Below, in pieces: positions 39,301-50,800 of a stretch of DNA of 64,000 bases (its first letter is position 1; the number at the start of each line of letters is the position of its first letter). The notes beneath the pieces are model-generated. The model was not told where the DNA came from. It ran no database searches and saw only the letters and a list, made by a program, of their open reading frames with translations. The DNA lies in NCBI RefSeq assembly GCF_050436995.1, contig NC_134753.1, positions 9,672,001-9,736,000 of the forward strand, read 5' to 3'. Source of the DNA: Anticarsia gemmatalis (lineage: Eukaryota > Arthropoda > Insecta > Lepidoptera > Erebidae). Position numbers and translations under genes: made by a program.

Positions 39301-39687
39301 TCTTTAACTTAATATTGATATATAAATTCTTTGTCGTTTTAATTGATAAATAGTGTAATAAGTGTAAAACTGCGTAGTCTGCTATTCGTCCGTTTTAAGA
39401 GAAGAATGTATGAAGTCCTATAATTATTTTTCTAGCTAACAGTCACTATATCATTAGAGTTAGGGCTGAATATTTCTTTTTAACTATTCACATTTTTTAT
39501 TTTTAAAGCAACTTCATTATACACCTTTGAATAGTGATACTAACTCATACTAATTATGTAATATTTGTTTCAGACTCTCACAATCCCGCCATCTATCTGC
39601 AACTCGGTAGCAGACAGTGAGTCTAAGCCAGTGGGTGAAATCATCGACGTAGTTGGATCTCCAAGTGCTATGAACACAACCATTTAG
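36380..39687 (+). CDS. DMAP1: DNA methyltransferase 1-associated protein 1 (DMAP1, 464 aa)
   Basis: Eight exons: 36380-36581, 36772-36935, 37482-37700, 37912-38043, 38301-38567, 38890-39031, 39138-39292 and 39574-39687. They total 1395 nt, ending in TAG. DMAP1 is a nuclear subunit of the NuA4/TIP60 acetyltransferase and SRCAP/SWR1 H2A.Z-loading complexes. The conserved N-terminus (MADILDILDI) is followed by KWTWAPFTNPAR. A SANT/Myb-like domain spans about residues 140-195, with Trp143 and LKERYYGI. Next comes a charged, probably coiled-coil stretch around 240-290. The C-terminal DMAP1 domain starts near 329 (VEWSGIKFPEARGTGVWLRS). Length is close to that of the human protein. Intron 2 contains a LINE remnant. 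The divergent orientation often seen for such genes is absent: its upstream neighbour is on the same strand. Confidence 0.95.
37330..37436 (-). mobile_element. LINE (RTE-like) 3'-end remnant plus (CT)n tract
   Basis: A (CT)n run at about 37332-37352 borders a segment. On the minus strand the segment translates to DRVKWKRKIRKADLTT after a stop, resembling the conserved C-terminal tail of insect RTE-type reverse transcriptase ORFs. It is about 80 bases long and dead. Located in DMAP1 intron 2. Confidence 0.5.
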
Positions 39688-40133
39688 TATTATGTCTTAA
39701 CGAAATAAGTATGGAACAAGTGCTTCATAGACATTGATAGTGAACTTGAATTTTGTGGGAAGATACAATAATAATGATGAACTATGTTTTGGACATGAAA
39801 ACTTTTGTGGCAAGGAATATGTATGAGTTCTGTAGTGGATGAACATGATCATTTTGACAAGTTGTGTGCTTGCAAAATTGTTTTAAATTAAATGTCTATA
39901 ATAATAAGTGACTTTATGACAAAAATGTTTATTACACTTATGTGACCCTTTGTGTCCATATTAGCCCTTTTATGTATTAAATGTATAGCAATCTGCAATG
40001 AAATACAGCGGAAAGAGACTTGAATGTAAACAACTGCACTGTAAGCTGAAAAAGATAACTTATGACTGAAAATATATGTTTAAGTCATAGGAGTAATGGT
40101 AATAATATTAACAACCTATAGATTATAGACCTA

Positions 40134-40757
40134 TCCATACTAATATTATAAATGCGAAAGTAACTCTGTCTGTCTGTCTGTCTGTCTGCTACTCAATCAC
40201 GTCTAAACTACTGAATCAATTTGCATGAAATTTGGTATGGAGATATTTTGATACCCGAGAAAGGACATAGGCTACTTTTTACCCCGGGAAAATGACGCGT
40301 TTCCCGGGAAAATTCAGAAAATTCAACGAAGTCGCGAAATATCAATATTATAATGACATTGAATTAACAAAATTACGTTGCCATGGCAACTGTTTTAATG
40401 GCGGATATGTCTTAGCGCGACTTCGTTATACTAAGCCCCCTTACGCACTAGCGGTTAACCGCGGGAGCGGCTAGCCGCGCGGTTATAGTTTAATATACAA
40501 CCGCCTGTGAACCGCAACATAACCGCCAACAATTTTGTCAGGCAACTGTAACCGCGCGGCTAGCCGCTCCCGCGGTTAACCGCTAGTGCGTAAGGGGGCT
40601 ATGAGATATAAATATTTTTGAGAATATTTTTCGTGAAAAAAAAGCATATTTTATATCATCACGCTACGACCAATAGGAGCAGAGTAGGTAACAGTAAAAA
40701 GTGTTACAAAAACATAGCGTAATATGTGACGCAAGCGAAGTTGCGCGGGTCAGCTAG
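40134..40757 (+). mobile_element. Non-autonomous Helitron, copy B, carrying a nested MITE
   Basis: Same ends as copy A: TCCATACTAATATTATAAAT at the start, after A, and GGGTCAGCTAG at the end, before T, with the same subterminal hairpin. The body is nearly identical to copy A over the segment with GGAGATATTTTGATACCCGA and TTGCCATGGCAACTG. Relative to A it has a short (GTCT)n and a 165-bp insertion at 40435-40599. It lies about 450 bases past the DMAP1 stop. Confidence 0.8.
40435..40599. mobile_element. PIF/Harbinger-like MITE with 51-bp perfect TIRs, inserted in Helitron B
   Basis: The left end GCCCCCTTACGCACTAGCGG is matched exactly by the reverse complement of the right end for about 51 bases. 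TAA at 40432-40434 precedes it and TAT at 40600-40602 follows. The empty site in Helitron A reads CTAAGAGATA, so the original duplication was most likely TAA, a TWA target typical of PIF/Harbinger. It is GC-rich and non-coding. Confidence 0.75.
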
Positions 40758-40999
40758 TAACCTATAGATTAAAATATAGTGCAACTAATTCATACATACA
40801 TAATCATTGTAAAATTTGTATTCTGCTCTTGTGAAATGTTGTAACCATGTATCAGTAAGATTGTTTTACATAGTGAGAACTTACAAGCTGGCCTTTTTAT
40901 TCAAATAATATCAGATGTCTTAAGAAATAATTTGTGTAGCTTAAAAAAAACAAAATACAGTATTTAAGAATATTTTAATTTATTTAATCAATCTTAACC

Positions 41000-41708
41000 C
41001 TAAATCGCTCCTTTCGGAGCACCATAAGCATCAGGCATCCTTTCAATAGTGTATTTATGTTCTGCTACATACATAATGGGTACTCCAGGGATTTTTCTAA
41101 TTCTTCTTTTTAAATCTTTGTCATTGGTAGCAACTATGTAGCATTTGTGTTGTGTCACCCTTTGTACAATGCAGTCATCAGCATAAGTGCCCTTGTGTAG
41201 ACAAGTGATCCTTTCAAAACGTGGGTCTTTGATAATCCTTAACGCAACACGATATTTTCGTCCAAGCTTCTCTAACTCAGCCAACACACAGTCTGTTATA
41301 TACGGTATACATTTAGCATACAAACAATCCATCATACTTTGCACTATATCTAGTTTGTTTTTTATTGAGAAGTTAATAAAGTTGGTATCTACCAAAACAT
41401 GGTAAGGCGGCCCCAACTGTGTGTTATATTGAAAGAATAAAGCTGAGCTGGCTTGTGGAGCTTCTCTTATTTTTAGTTCATGTGGATCTATTTTTTTCTT
41501 CTTGGGTTCTACTCTATCCGCAGGTTTTATTCTACTGTCACTGAGACTTATCAGCTTCTTCATCTTGGCAAATTTTCTTTCCACAATTTTTCGAGTTTTA
41601 CGTTGCTTCCCCTAAAACAACATAAATCAAACAACCATGTTATTTAAAAAATAATTTAAGGTAAGAACCAGAAGAATAAAATGAAACAATCTGAACAATA
41701 CTTACCAT
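41000..41708 (-). CDS. Fcf1: rRNA-processing protein FCF1 homologue (204 aa)
   Basis: Two coding exons on the minus strand. The first is just the ATG (41706-41708), immediately followed by GTAAGT. The second, 41000-41611, begins GGG AAG CAA, giving the conserved start MGKQRKTRK. Total 615 nt, ending in TAG. FCF1 is a PIN-domain protein of the nucleolar small-subunit processome needed for early 18S pre-rRNA cleavages. A basic N-terminus is followed by the PIN domain from about residue 70, with the conserved acidic residue Asp76 in HVLVDTNF. TYADDCIVQRV and VATNDKDLKRR contribute the other acidic positions, and the protein ends in APKGAI. Length is close to the human protein. It is divergent from NDUFC2, with starts 620 bases apart. 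A minus-strand AATAAA lies at 40897-40902. Confidence 0.95.
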
Positions 41709-41812
41709 ATTGCGTACTTCTTATTATTTTACGGAAACTCTTTAGATAGAAGTTTAAACGATTCGTAAACAATAACCTCACGTTTACACCACAAAAAGAT
41801 AGGTTATAGATA

Positions 41813-41852
41813 CTGTCATGTCAAATGTCAGTTGTCTCTTCTAGCCTGTCAC
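41813..41852. promoter_or_regulatory. TGTCA cluster upstream of FCF1
   Basis: CTGTCATGTCAAATGTCAGT starts at 41813, with another CTGTCAC at 41847. These give four TGTCA words in 40 bases, about 105-145 bases before the FCF1 start codon. Confidence 0.4.
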
Positions 41853-42019
41853 TAAAAGTCGCAAAATAGAGATGCCCTATATGTCATAAGGATTATTTTT
41901 AGATATAGGTATTATGTCTACAAAGCTTCTAATAATTCAAAACCTCCTCGGACTTAGAGAGGCAAGTCTTAAAATTATAGGCACTCATATTAGCTGTCGA
42001 ACTCGCACTATGAAGTAAA

Positions 42020-42170
42020 CTACTAGGGCCCGGTTTCTGAGTACAGTTAGCGGTAGTCAGCATGTGATAGAGTTATGTAATCAATAATTGATTGCTTTAT
42101 TATTCAGTTCTTTGGTCTACCTACCCCTAAAAAGAAAAAGGCGTGATATTATGTACGTGTGTATATAATT
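42020..42170 (+). repeat. MITE end and SINE tail fragments in the FCF1-NDUFC2 promoter region
   Basis: GGGCCCGGTTTCTGAGTACA at about 42025 resembles the end of the MITE at 19641-19759. Following it, TCTACCTACCCCTAAAAAGA and GGCGTGATATTATGTACGTG match the SINE tail seen at 3851, 11040 and 56705. Confidence 0.5.
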
Positions 42171-42237
42171 AATTAGTAACTTCACTAATGAATTTTTATA
42201 TTGTCTCTCCTCTACGGTCTTTAGTTTATAAATTAAC

Positions 42238-42266
42238 TGTCATGACTGTCAAGTGTCATTGTCAAA
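42238..42266. promoter_or_regulatory. TGTCA cluster upstream of NDUFC2
   Basis: CTGTCATGACTGTCAAGTGT begins at 42238, followed by CATTGTCAAATC. Four TGTCA words occur in 29 bases, about 65-90 bases before the NDUFC2 ATG. Confidence 0.4.
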
Positions 42267-42329
42267 TCTAGATCGAGTTCTGGCCCTCATATTTGTGCGA
42301 TTCTAGTAGGAGATCGACATTTATTTAAA

Positions 42330-43270
42330 ATGTCTTCGCAACTATCAGCGATAGAGCTCCTGAAATTAGGAAATACAGGAAGGGAAACTCCCGCATTGAA
42401 CAAGTTCTGGCCCGAATTTATTGGTATAAGTCTTGGAGTAGCTGGTGCGACTTTTGTCAATTTCCAAACCAGACGTCCTCCGTTCAGTGGTTAGTAGAAA
42501 TTACATAACAATAACATTCAAAACAAGCAGTAACAATAAGCTACATCTTTGCACAAACATTAATTGAAAGTACATGTTTTTATAAACGCGATGAGTGATA
42601 CAGAAGCAGTATATCAATAGTAGTAACAGATTTTAGGGTTATGGTAACTACTAGAATATTTGTTTACACTTGCGCTGCGTTTTACGTCAAAATGTATTTC
42701 GTTTTTTTGTGAATAATATAGTTAACCGAGCCATGGTTATAAAGTGTCTAATTATTTTTAGGTATTCAGAAACACATAATTGCTGCTGGTGGGCTTACTG
42801 GAATCTTGACAATGGTACAAAAGAAGCGAGATGAATACCTAGCTGAGAAAGATGCTGTGCTCAGGCACTATGTTGAACTACATCCTGAGGATTTCCCTAC
42901 CCCAGGTTAGTTGTGTGAACTGGGCAATGAGTTTTATTGACATGAAGAATTCAGAGTATCTTACATGAGGATGAAAAATGAAATAATTATGATGTAATAT
43001 TTTAAAAACATCAAAATAATTTATTTTGATATTTGTTATGAAATTTACACCCTTAGAAATATTCACAACATTGTATTAATCTTGGTTTCCAAATTAGTGA
43101 ATTGCTTTTAGTTTTACTAAGAACAATCTTCAATCAATAAGTTCCTTCTTAACTCTAGCACAAATCTTCTAGGTATATGATTATAAAAAAGTAATTTGTA
43201 AATTCTTTTTCTGTTTTCAGAACGCAAAAAGATCGGCGACATCTTGGAACCATGGGTCCCAGTCCGTTAA
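42330..43270 (+). CDS. NDUFC2: NADH dehydrogenase [ubiquinone] 1 subunit C2 (complex I B14.5b, 117 aa)
   Basis: Three exons: 42330-42489, 42762-42905 and 43221-43270. They total 354 nt, ending in TAA. This is an accessory subunit of respiratory complex I in the mitochondrial inner membrane. The signature is the C-terminal part: YVELHPEDFPTPERKKIGDI, then an end in PVR, equivalent to the LHPEDFP...KK.GEI...P.R pattern of the vertebrate subunit. Two hydrophobic segments (about residues 28-45 and 58-74) fit its two transmembrane helices. The N-terminus is poorly conserved, as usual in this family. It converges with the zinc-finger gene, whose stop codon is only 210 bases away. Confidence 0.9.
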
Positions 43271-43479
43271 ATCAATAGACATTATTATTTAGTTCTGTAA
43301 CTAGTAACTGTAAATGAATACAAATCTTTGTTATAAATAATATATTTATTTTGGAAGTGTTATTACAGATAATAATACTGTCATAAAATCATCATATTAA
43401 CACCCAATGATGTTTTGATTCCTACAAAAGTCCGATAGATGTGTAAAATAGATGGCTGTTGACTACAATTAATTTTGTT

Positions 43480-46400
43480 TCATTGTGGTAAACCAAAGGG
43501 CTTTGACTGTACAGTCTCATGATCTTTATGTCTATGCAAGTAGTGGTGAGCTAGAGCAGTAACATAGTCAAATCCTTCCCCACAAATAGCACAGCTATGT
43601 GTGTCAAAAACCTTGCTAGGATACTGATGGTACATTTCTTTGGGCTTATGATCGTATGTCAACAGTGGTTGGTTACTCTCAGGTATGACTGGCAAGCTCG
43701 GCTGTGGTTTCTCTTCTATTAGGTGAGGAATAAGGTGGTTGACATCTTTCATTGGCATTGGAGGATCTTTTCCTACATCTATACCTATTATGTCTATGTT
43801 ACTACTGTTGTTGAAACCTTCATTCTGCATTTTTGGATTTTGTGGCACTATTTGATGCTTTTTTAGTTTGTGGAGTTTCTGAAACAAGCAGAAATATATT
43901 ACAAATGTGTTACACTTTATTTTTCTTCCATAGCAACCATATTATTTGTAAAGTAAGGCGTGCGTGGAGCCGAAGCCCATACATAGAGCCCCCTTACTCC
44001 TGCTTTAATATTTCAAAAATGTATTGAGTCATAATTGTGCAACATGATGATTATCCCTGTGTCTGAATAGATCTATGGCAAAACTAATTTATTATAATGA
44101 ATAAGGATACAAGCGGTATATAGTTTTGATACTTACTAGATCTCTAGCATGTATGTAGGCAGATCCACACAAATCACATTTGAAGTTCTTGACTCCTCTA
44201 TGCTTGCTCATGTGCCGAGTTAACTCACTTGAAGTTATGAATGATTTGTTGCATAAAGTACAAACCTGGAAATAAGATTAATTATAATACGACAAGTTGA
44301 ACATAGGTAAGTTAAATAAGTTAGACACTATTGACATATAGTTTTTATGGTAAGTAATAGGAAACACTATATTTACTTACATGGTCTCTCTGTCCTGTGT
44401 GTATTTTGAGATGAGCATGAAGATTTCCTTGAGCAGAAAATCTCTTACTGAAACAGTAAACATTCTCAATCAACTGTAATAAGCACTTTATAGATTTTGA
44501 TATAGTTAATCTATTTGCAAGTAATATTGCACTTTGTAACTCTTAAATCTAATATCTCAATGCATTTGGCATGCATTTTTTTTTACTCTCAGGACAAAGC
44601 TTACTTCTTTCACCAATCTGGGTTGGTGTACTGTCAACTGCATATCACAAAGAAACACTATAATAAAATTATAGTCTTCTCTATGCACATCAGCATCACT
44701 GTGCAGCATGCCATACCACTGTTTCAGATCCATAGAAACTTTCTGTGGTAATCTATTATAATGGAGATTGGCAAAAAAAAAACTTGATACCTGCAAACTT
44801 CACACTGAAATGGTTTTTCTCCAGTATGTATCCTGACATGAATAGTGAGATTATGCTTCTGAGTAAACCGTCTTGGACAATACATGCATACATATGGCTT
44901 GTCACCAGTGTGGGTCCTAGAAATTAAAAAAATATATTCAGTAATTACACTATACAGCAAATGTCAGGTAGCAGGAAACCTAGAAATATAAATATGAAAC
45001 TTAATAGTCTAACCCTCTTATTCATAAGGCGCTTAACACACTGCCCCGCACCACGCAGCGTAGCGCGTGAATGCGTGTTCGAACGTTGCTTGTAAGTATC
45101 TCCGTTTGTATGGAAACACGCGTGTATGCGCGTGATCCGCATGAACGCGCGTGGATGCATTTTCTGTGTGTTAGACTGTGCGTGTTTTCCATACAAACGG
45201 AGATACTTACAAGCAACGTTCGAACACGCATTCACGCGCTACGCTGCGTGGTGCGGGGCAGTGTGTTAAGCGCCTAAAAATACATGGAGATAAGAAAGTG
45301 TTTTGTTTCTTTCACTCCTTAGCGAAATGAAAAAGAGCAAACATATTCTAGTAGCATTTTAACTAAAATAGGTTTATAGTGTGTTTATGAATGAGTGGGT
45401 GAATGTTTAAGTTGAAAACGGTAGTTACACAGGGAACTTTGAATTTAAGAGTACCAACTTACCGAACATGCATTTCAAGTTGTGCTTGACATCTGAACTG
45501 CTTGTCACACTGATAACAATTGTGCACTTGTTTAGGCTTAGGTTTAGGACCTCTTTTTAATTTCTCATTTTCTGGTTTTCTTTTATAATTTGTGCTTGTT
45601 TTCTGTTCAGTCTGCTTACATTTACTGTAAAAGACAATATATTTATTCCATACTGCAATAATTAAGCAGCTTCTACAATATATTTATTCTTACAAGCTTG
45701 GGCCACAGTATTTTATAATCTTTATTAATTTAAATACTTCTTTTTAACAGTCTTACCATTTCTTAATTATTGTTGCATGGGTAGGAACCTGAAAATAATA
45801 GGAAGTGTAAACAACAATAAATTCTTGTTTTTATGATAGTTACCAAATGTATGAGCTAAGATTAAATAAAATTAAACTATATACTTATATAATCTCTAAA
45901 GTTTGTTTAGTTTCTAAAGTTTTTAAATCTGTGGAATACATACTATTGGGTCAGTTGCAACACTTGCATCATTATATCTGAAAAAGGAAACCATAAAGCA
46001 TTTATTTAAACACCAGCTAGCAGTTGGAAGAAGTTGTTGTTTAGAAATAACAGTAGTATTCAGAAATATAATATTGTTTATCAGGGTAAAGGAACTTACT
46101 TGCTAGGAGTACGAAGCCCTAAATATTGTCTCAGTCTTATATCTGCACTCTCACAAGTCTGTTTGAAATGATATGCTACACCCAACTTATAAATACAATT
46201 ACTACACATTTGCTCTGGTAAACCATCGTCTTTACTTATCTGGAAAATAAATATACAAATAACTTTTCTTTCAAATATTCCGAAAAATTTCTATGGTAAA
46301 CAAAATACTATACCTATTATTTATTATTTACCTTTATATTACAACAATATTCTATCATATCGCATAGTGCTATATTGTAGTTTTTCGTAAATACTGACGA

Positions 46401-46508
46401 TAGAACGCCTTCTTCAAGGCATATTCTACAAATTTTATTCATGTTTTTATTAATGATTTGTGTATATTGTGAACATTGCGAAAAATCATCGAAATCGCAG
46501 ATCTCCAA
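43480..46508 (-). CDS. ZAD-type C2H2 zinc-finger protein, six fingers (421 aa)
   Basis: Nine exons on the minus strand: 46332-46508, 46100-46239, 45944-45977, 45757-45788, 45463-45624, 44791-44916, 44381-44447, 44137-44265 and 43480-43878. They total 1266 nt, ending in TGA. The N-terminal zinc-finger-associated domain has two cysteine pairs, CRIC and CSNC, and drives dimerisation in arthropod factors. Five C2H2 fingers then follow: CYQC, CMYC, CEVC, CTLC and CDLC, with H-x3/4-H partners. The first three end in typical or near-typical HTG linkers. After a Pro-rich linker comes a sixth finger, CAIC...HHYLHRH. This is a presumed nuclear DNA-binding factor; target genes and orthologue identity are unknown. 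Two exons are very short (34 and 32 nt). The acceptor of the seventh exon was placed at 44448-44449 because the upstream alternative brings in an in-frame stop. A MITE lies in the intron after the fifth exon. Confidence 0.87.
45027..45275. mobile_element. PIF/Harbinger-like palindromic MITE in the zinc-finger gene
   Basis: TIRs of about 90 bp start GGCGCTTAACACACTGCCCC on the left (first matched base 45028) and are matched by the reverse complement ending at 45274. Taking GGCGC...GCGCC as the element, TAA stands directly on both sides, a TWA duplication. The arms contain AACGTTGCTTGTAAGTATCT in both orientations. The flank before it, CCCTCTTATTCATAA, resembles the end of another MITE family (compare 56617), so this may be a nested insertion. 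Confidence 0.75.
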
Positions 46509-47832
46509 TGCGTGACAGCTGAGTTGCTTTTGCTGTCAGTTAATAGAATGAATGAATGAATGAAGAACACGTTCACGCGATTGAAATGCTAGCACAGATT
46601 AAAAACACAACATAGACTGATAAAATAAATGAATGATGCTCGGTTCTCATCAATCATCATACGATTTATTAGTTTCTGCTTATTTTCAGGCTACCAGCAA
46701 ATCAACCGAATATCGCTCAATTAACTAAGTGATAAAGCGTGAATTCGAGAGAGAAGTTCTTAGTTCTCGCAGAAAGTTCTTTCTTATTTCGAAAAGATAA
46801 TCGGTCTCATTTGCAGTCACTCTAACTATATTATATGTTAAGAATCATGTTTATCGTCTGGTATCAGAATAATCTATGAGAGAAAAACGACAAATGATTA
46901 TTATGTTTTTATTTTGATTAAAATAATATAAGTACCACTAGATGGCACAATACAGAAAAATAATATTTAGAACAAATAAATCAAGAAGTAATAACGTCAT
47001 AATACTAATAACAGTGTTAATTATAAAATACATAAGTAATTAAATAAATTGTGTCAGAGTCATAAAGATTATTCTTTTTTTAGTAAACTGCTGGTTTGAC
47101 ATAGATGGCCATAGCACCCAGAACGTGACACGTTATCAGTTAACGACATTAATAGGTCACAAAATTAACGACCATTTGTAACGAACTTACCGGACTATTC
47201 AATAATCATTATTATTTGATAAACGATATTACAATAAATAGTAACAAATTAATAAACACATTGGTAACGTTTAACATATAATTTACTTAAATAAATTAAA
47301 ACAAAAAATATTATGTACGCAATATGTACGGTCGGTAAAATATAAATGTATTATTTACTACCAGTGATTAATGTTTTCCTTAACACTATGGGATATGTCT
47401 ATTAACGTCGTTACTCCCTTTCTACATACAATTAATTAAATTCCACCTTTCTCATTTCGCTCTTCCGTAGAAGAGTAGATAGAAAAATATATTCGTACCT
47501 ATATGGGAGAGGACTGCGTTCTAATTATTACAATGAAGTCAGATTGCATATTATATTAGGAATCTGTTAATTTCAGATTTGTTTATAGAATGAAGGTAAA
47601 ATTTTGCAAATAATAAATGCTGTCGCTTACAACTTATTGAAATATTAAAAAATAAATGCAGTTTTTTTTTCTAAAAGGCACAGACGGTAGACCGCTAAGT
47701 ATAATAAAAAATCAGTCGTCTACTCTTAGAGTCAGCATGCAAGGAAGATTATTATTATTTTAGTATTTATTACACCTAACATTTAATTTTATAGTAATGA
47801 AAAATATCGCAATTTGTAAATGCACAACCGTT
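46509..47832. other. Spacer between the zinc-finger gene start and the aminoacylase-1 stop
   Basis: Both genes are on the minus strand, so this holds the zinc-finger promoter, with TGACA at 46513 and TGTCA at 46533, and the aminoacylase 3' UTR. No other feature was recognised. Confidence 0.6.
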
Positions 47833-50800
47833 TTAAACGTTAGTGACAGACGTAATGAGTTTCACGTAAATATCGATGCCCTTGAGGAATATTTCGGCGT
47901 CGAGGAACTCATCATGATCGTGGAGAAGCACAGGCGTGTGGTTCATTGGAGAGAAGCCGAGCGCGGGAATGCCGACATTGCGGACATATCTGCTGTCAGT
48001 GCCTCCTGGGAAAATTCTGCAGTCCAGCTTTAGTTTTCTGTGAATGAAAAGATATCTTAGTTAAAGTTTAGAAATCTTTCTTAAAACAGTAAATAATAAA
48101 GTAAATGTATCATAAAATCATGTCATTGTCTACCATAGGTAATTGTTATCTTAACAACATTTCTCATTATAATTATTATCAATGCGATTACGTAATTTCT
48201 GATGGATCTACGAGGATAAATGAAAGATAACCTACCTTACGAATAACAGGTAAAATAATTATGTTGTTGCATATTACCAAGATACTACTTAGGTACTACA
48301 TTTTTACGTGGGAATAATGATGTATTAAACATTGTTTTGACCGGAAGTGAGTGATTTAGTTCACTTCCAGTTCCTATAACGATAGTGTTGGTAACTTACA
48401 GTTCATCAGCTGCTGCTTTGAAAGCGATCCAGTAGGGATTGGTCTCGTCAAGTTTAGTGCAAGGGACGCACGGGTTTCGTTGCTCAAACTCGATGGTTAC
48501 GCCTTCACCTGCCTCTTTGCACCATTGGTTGATCTGTGAAACAAGCAAACGATTTATTTAATAACATTTAAAATAATATAGGTAACGATTTTTACTTATT
48601 TTAGAGGTGAATTATTAAAACTGATTACATTACAGGTGCCATGCAAAATAATGTTTTTTTACTGTTTTTAATTTATTAGTAGACATACATTTCAAAGCAA
48701 TCAACTTAAGTAAATAATTTATTTTATACAGTGGAAAAAATAGTAAATATAAGTACCTTCCTCTCAAATTCTTCATGACTAACGGTGACCGCTAAACGCA
48801 TATCAAAGACTGCAGTCAACTTTTCCGGAACAACATTGGATTGGACTCCGCCCTGAAGTAATAAAACTGAGCTTAATATATTATCAGTGTTTAAAGTAGA
48901 AATATATAATATAAAAAAGACAAAATTATAAATATAATAATATTATTACTTAGTTATTTCGTTCAAATTCCCATTTTCAACTAATAATTTAGCCCACTTA
49001 CCACTTTCTTATTTAGTGGACAGCTTGAAAATAAAGTAAGGCTAAATAAATAATAATTAATAGATACATATTTTATATTCAATTTTAATAATTTTAAAAA
49101 TTAAGATAGGTATGTGCACTTACTGCTACCGTGGGATACACTTACGTATATTTGAGTTAAGTTGATCGTAGTCACGTCTCCAATTGTCAATTTAGGATCA
49201 CTGTCCAAAATCTTTTTCTGCTCGGCTCTCAAATCCATGAACTTATCTATTATGAATCTCAACTGAAATGAAAAATAAACAAGAGCTTTAAACAACAACT
49301 TTTTAACCAACATGACACAATTACAGATAATTTAAGGAATAATATTTTTTTTATATTGTTAGTATTTTGGTGTGCCTACCTTTTCACCTGCATTATTTGG
49401 AAGCAGTAGGGAGCCATGACCAGGCTGGCCTGTGCAGTGCACGTGAATTTCTGTTGCAAAAAGCAAAATGTATATAAATATATTGCAAGTGTACGAATGC
49501 AAAGACAATCAATATACCAAGACAATATTTTGTATTTAAAGTGCTACCAAGAATCTTTTGAGGTACAAAAAAATACTTTTGAATTCTCATATGTGGGTTC
49601 ATGTTCATAAAAGTAAGTACTTACGCCAAATGCTCCGTTCACCGTTGAAGAGAATAAATTCCTCATTGGGACTGGCCATTCCTTCGTCCAAAGCGAAACC
49701 TACGTTAAGGTCTTTGAAATCTTTAGTGTGTACGAACTTTTCCATACCATCATGGCCACCGATTTCTTCATCTAAAATTAAAGATAAAATGCAGGAATCG
49801 CGATGTTTACTATTATTATAGAGTAAGTACAGCAGGGTGGATGTGAGTCAAGTTACAGACATATCATGAGCTCAGAACGGAATAGTAATCCAGATTTACA
49901 AGAGACGATTAAAAAGATACCCTTTAGTTAGAAGGTAACTCCGTAGTTCTTTACCTAGATCCATTATTTTTAATTTTGCCATTGGTATCAAATAAAATGT
50001 CAATAAAAAGCCATTTATTGCAGAAAAACCATAGGTACATTACAACTTTTTGACGTAATACAATCGCCTTGTGTGCAGCAAAAACTTTTAGATAAGCAAG
50101 AAAGGAGATCGGCAGATTTCGTACAGCTTAAAGTTTGTGTTGTTTCGTAACAGAATTTGTACCACTTATTAAGGGGACTAAGTCACTTATTTTTATTTAG
50201 GAGTATTATTTTTAGAAGTCCGGATTAATTAGAAAGTATTTGTTTATTTAAATAATAATTTTTGGTCCATTGCTTACATTTGTTGACAACTAAAGAGAAA
50301 GAAAATCTCATGAGACGTCACTTTTCGTCTGACGTCTACGCATCCGCCAATTTGCTGTTGTTTTGAATTGTGGTTTTGACAGCATCTGAGCAATTTAGCG
50401 AACTATCGGGGCTTCTAAAAATGGACATAACTTTTACCTCCCAACTTTTAAAAATATAAGAATTTTAAAATAAGCTTGTCTATCATATTAGCTACCAATT
50501 AAAACAAAAAGTAAACCTAAACATGACATTTTATAAGCTGTACGAATTCTTCATATAAACCTGCCGTTCGCCTTTCCAAGAAAGCTACAAGGTCCCATAA
50601 TTGTTCCCATAGCTAGCACGAAATTGGACCTAACATGCTATTACATTACTTGGCCGTTGTAATAATGTTTACCGGTATTAAATTATAACTTACCCGGCAC
50701 AAAGCAAATGTGCAAGGTCCTTTTTAATTGCACTCCAGCCTTTTGAAGCTTTCTTACAGCCTCGAGGTACTGAATACCGACACATTTCATGTCTTGCGAA

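Larger units (their letters stand above)
41709..42329. promoter_or_regulatory. Shared upstream region of FCF1 and NDUFC2
   Basis: This head-to-head region of 621 bases has TGTCA/TGACA clusters close to each gene (41813-41852 and 42238-42266). Between them are MITE-end and SINE-tail fragments (about 42020-42170). The clusters flank the repeats, suggesting that repeat insertion separated two promoter cores. That is inference. Confidence 0.5.

Noticed and set aside
40292..40474. 60-codon frame in Helitron B
   Set aside because: It runs across the Helitron-MITE junction and is a chance frame.
44448..44474. Upstream splice acceptor (TTATTACAG on the minus strand, about 44474) for zinc-finger exon 7
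   Set aside because: Using it places an in-frame TGA straight after the junction. The acceptor TTTCAG at 44448-44449 gives a perfect finger CEVCSKRF.
45022..45277. Frames on both strands giving nearly the same protein
   Set aside because: They are the two arms of a palindromic MITE read in opposite directions, not genes.
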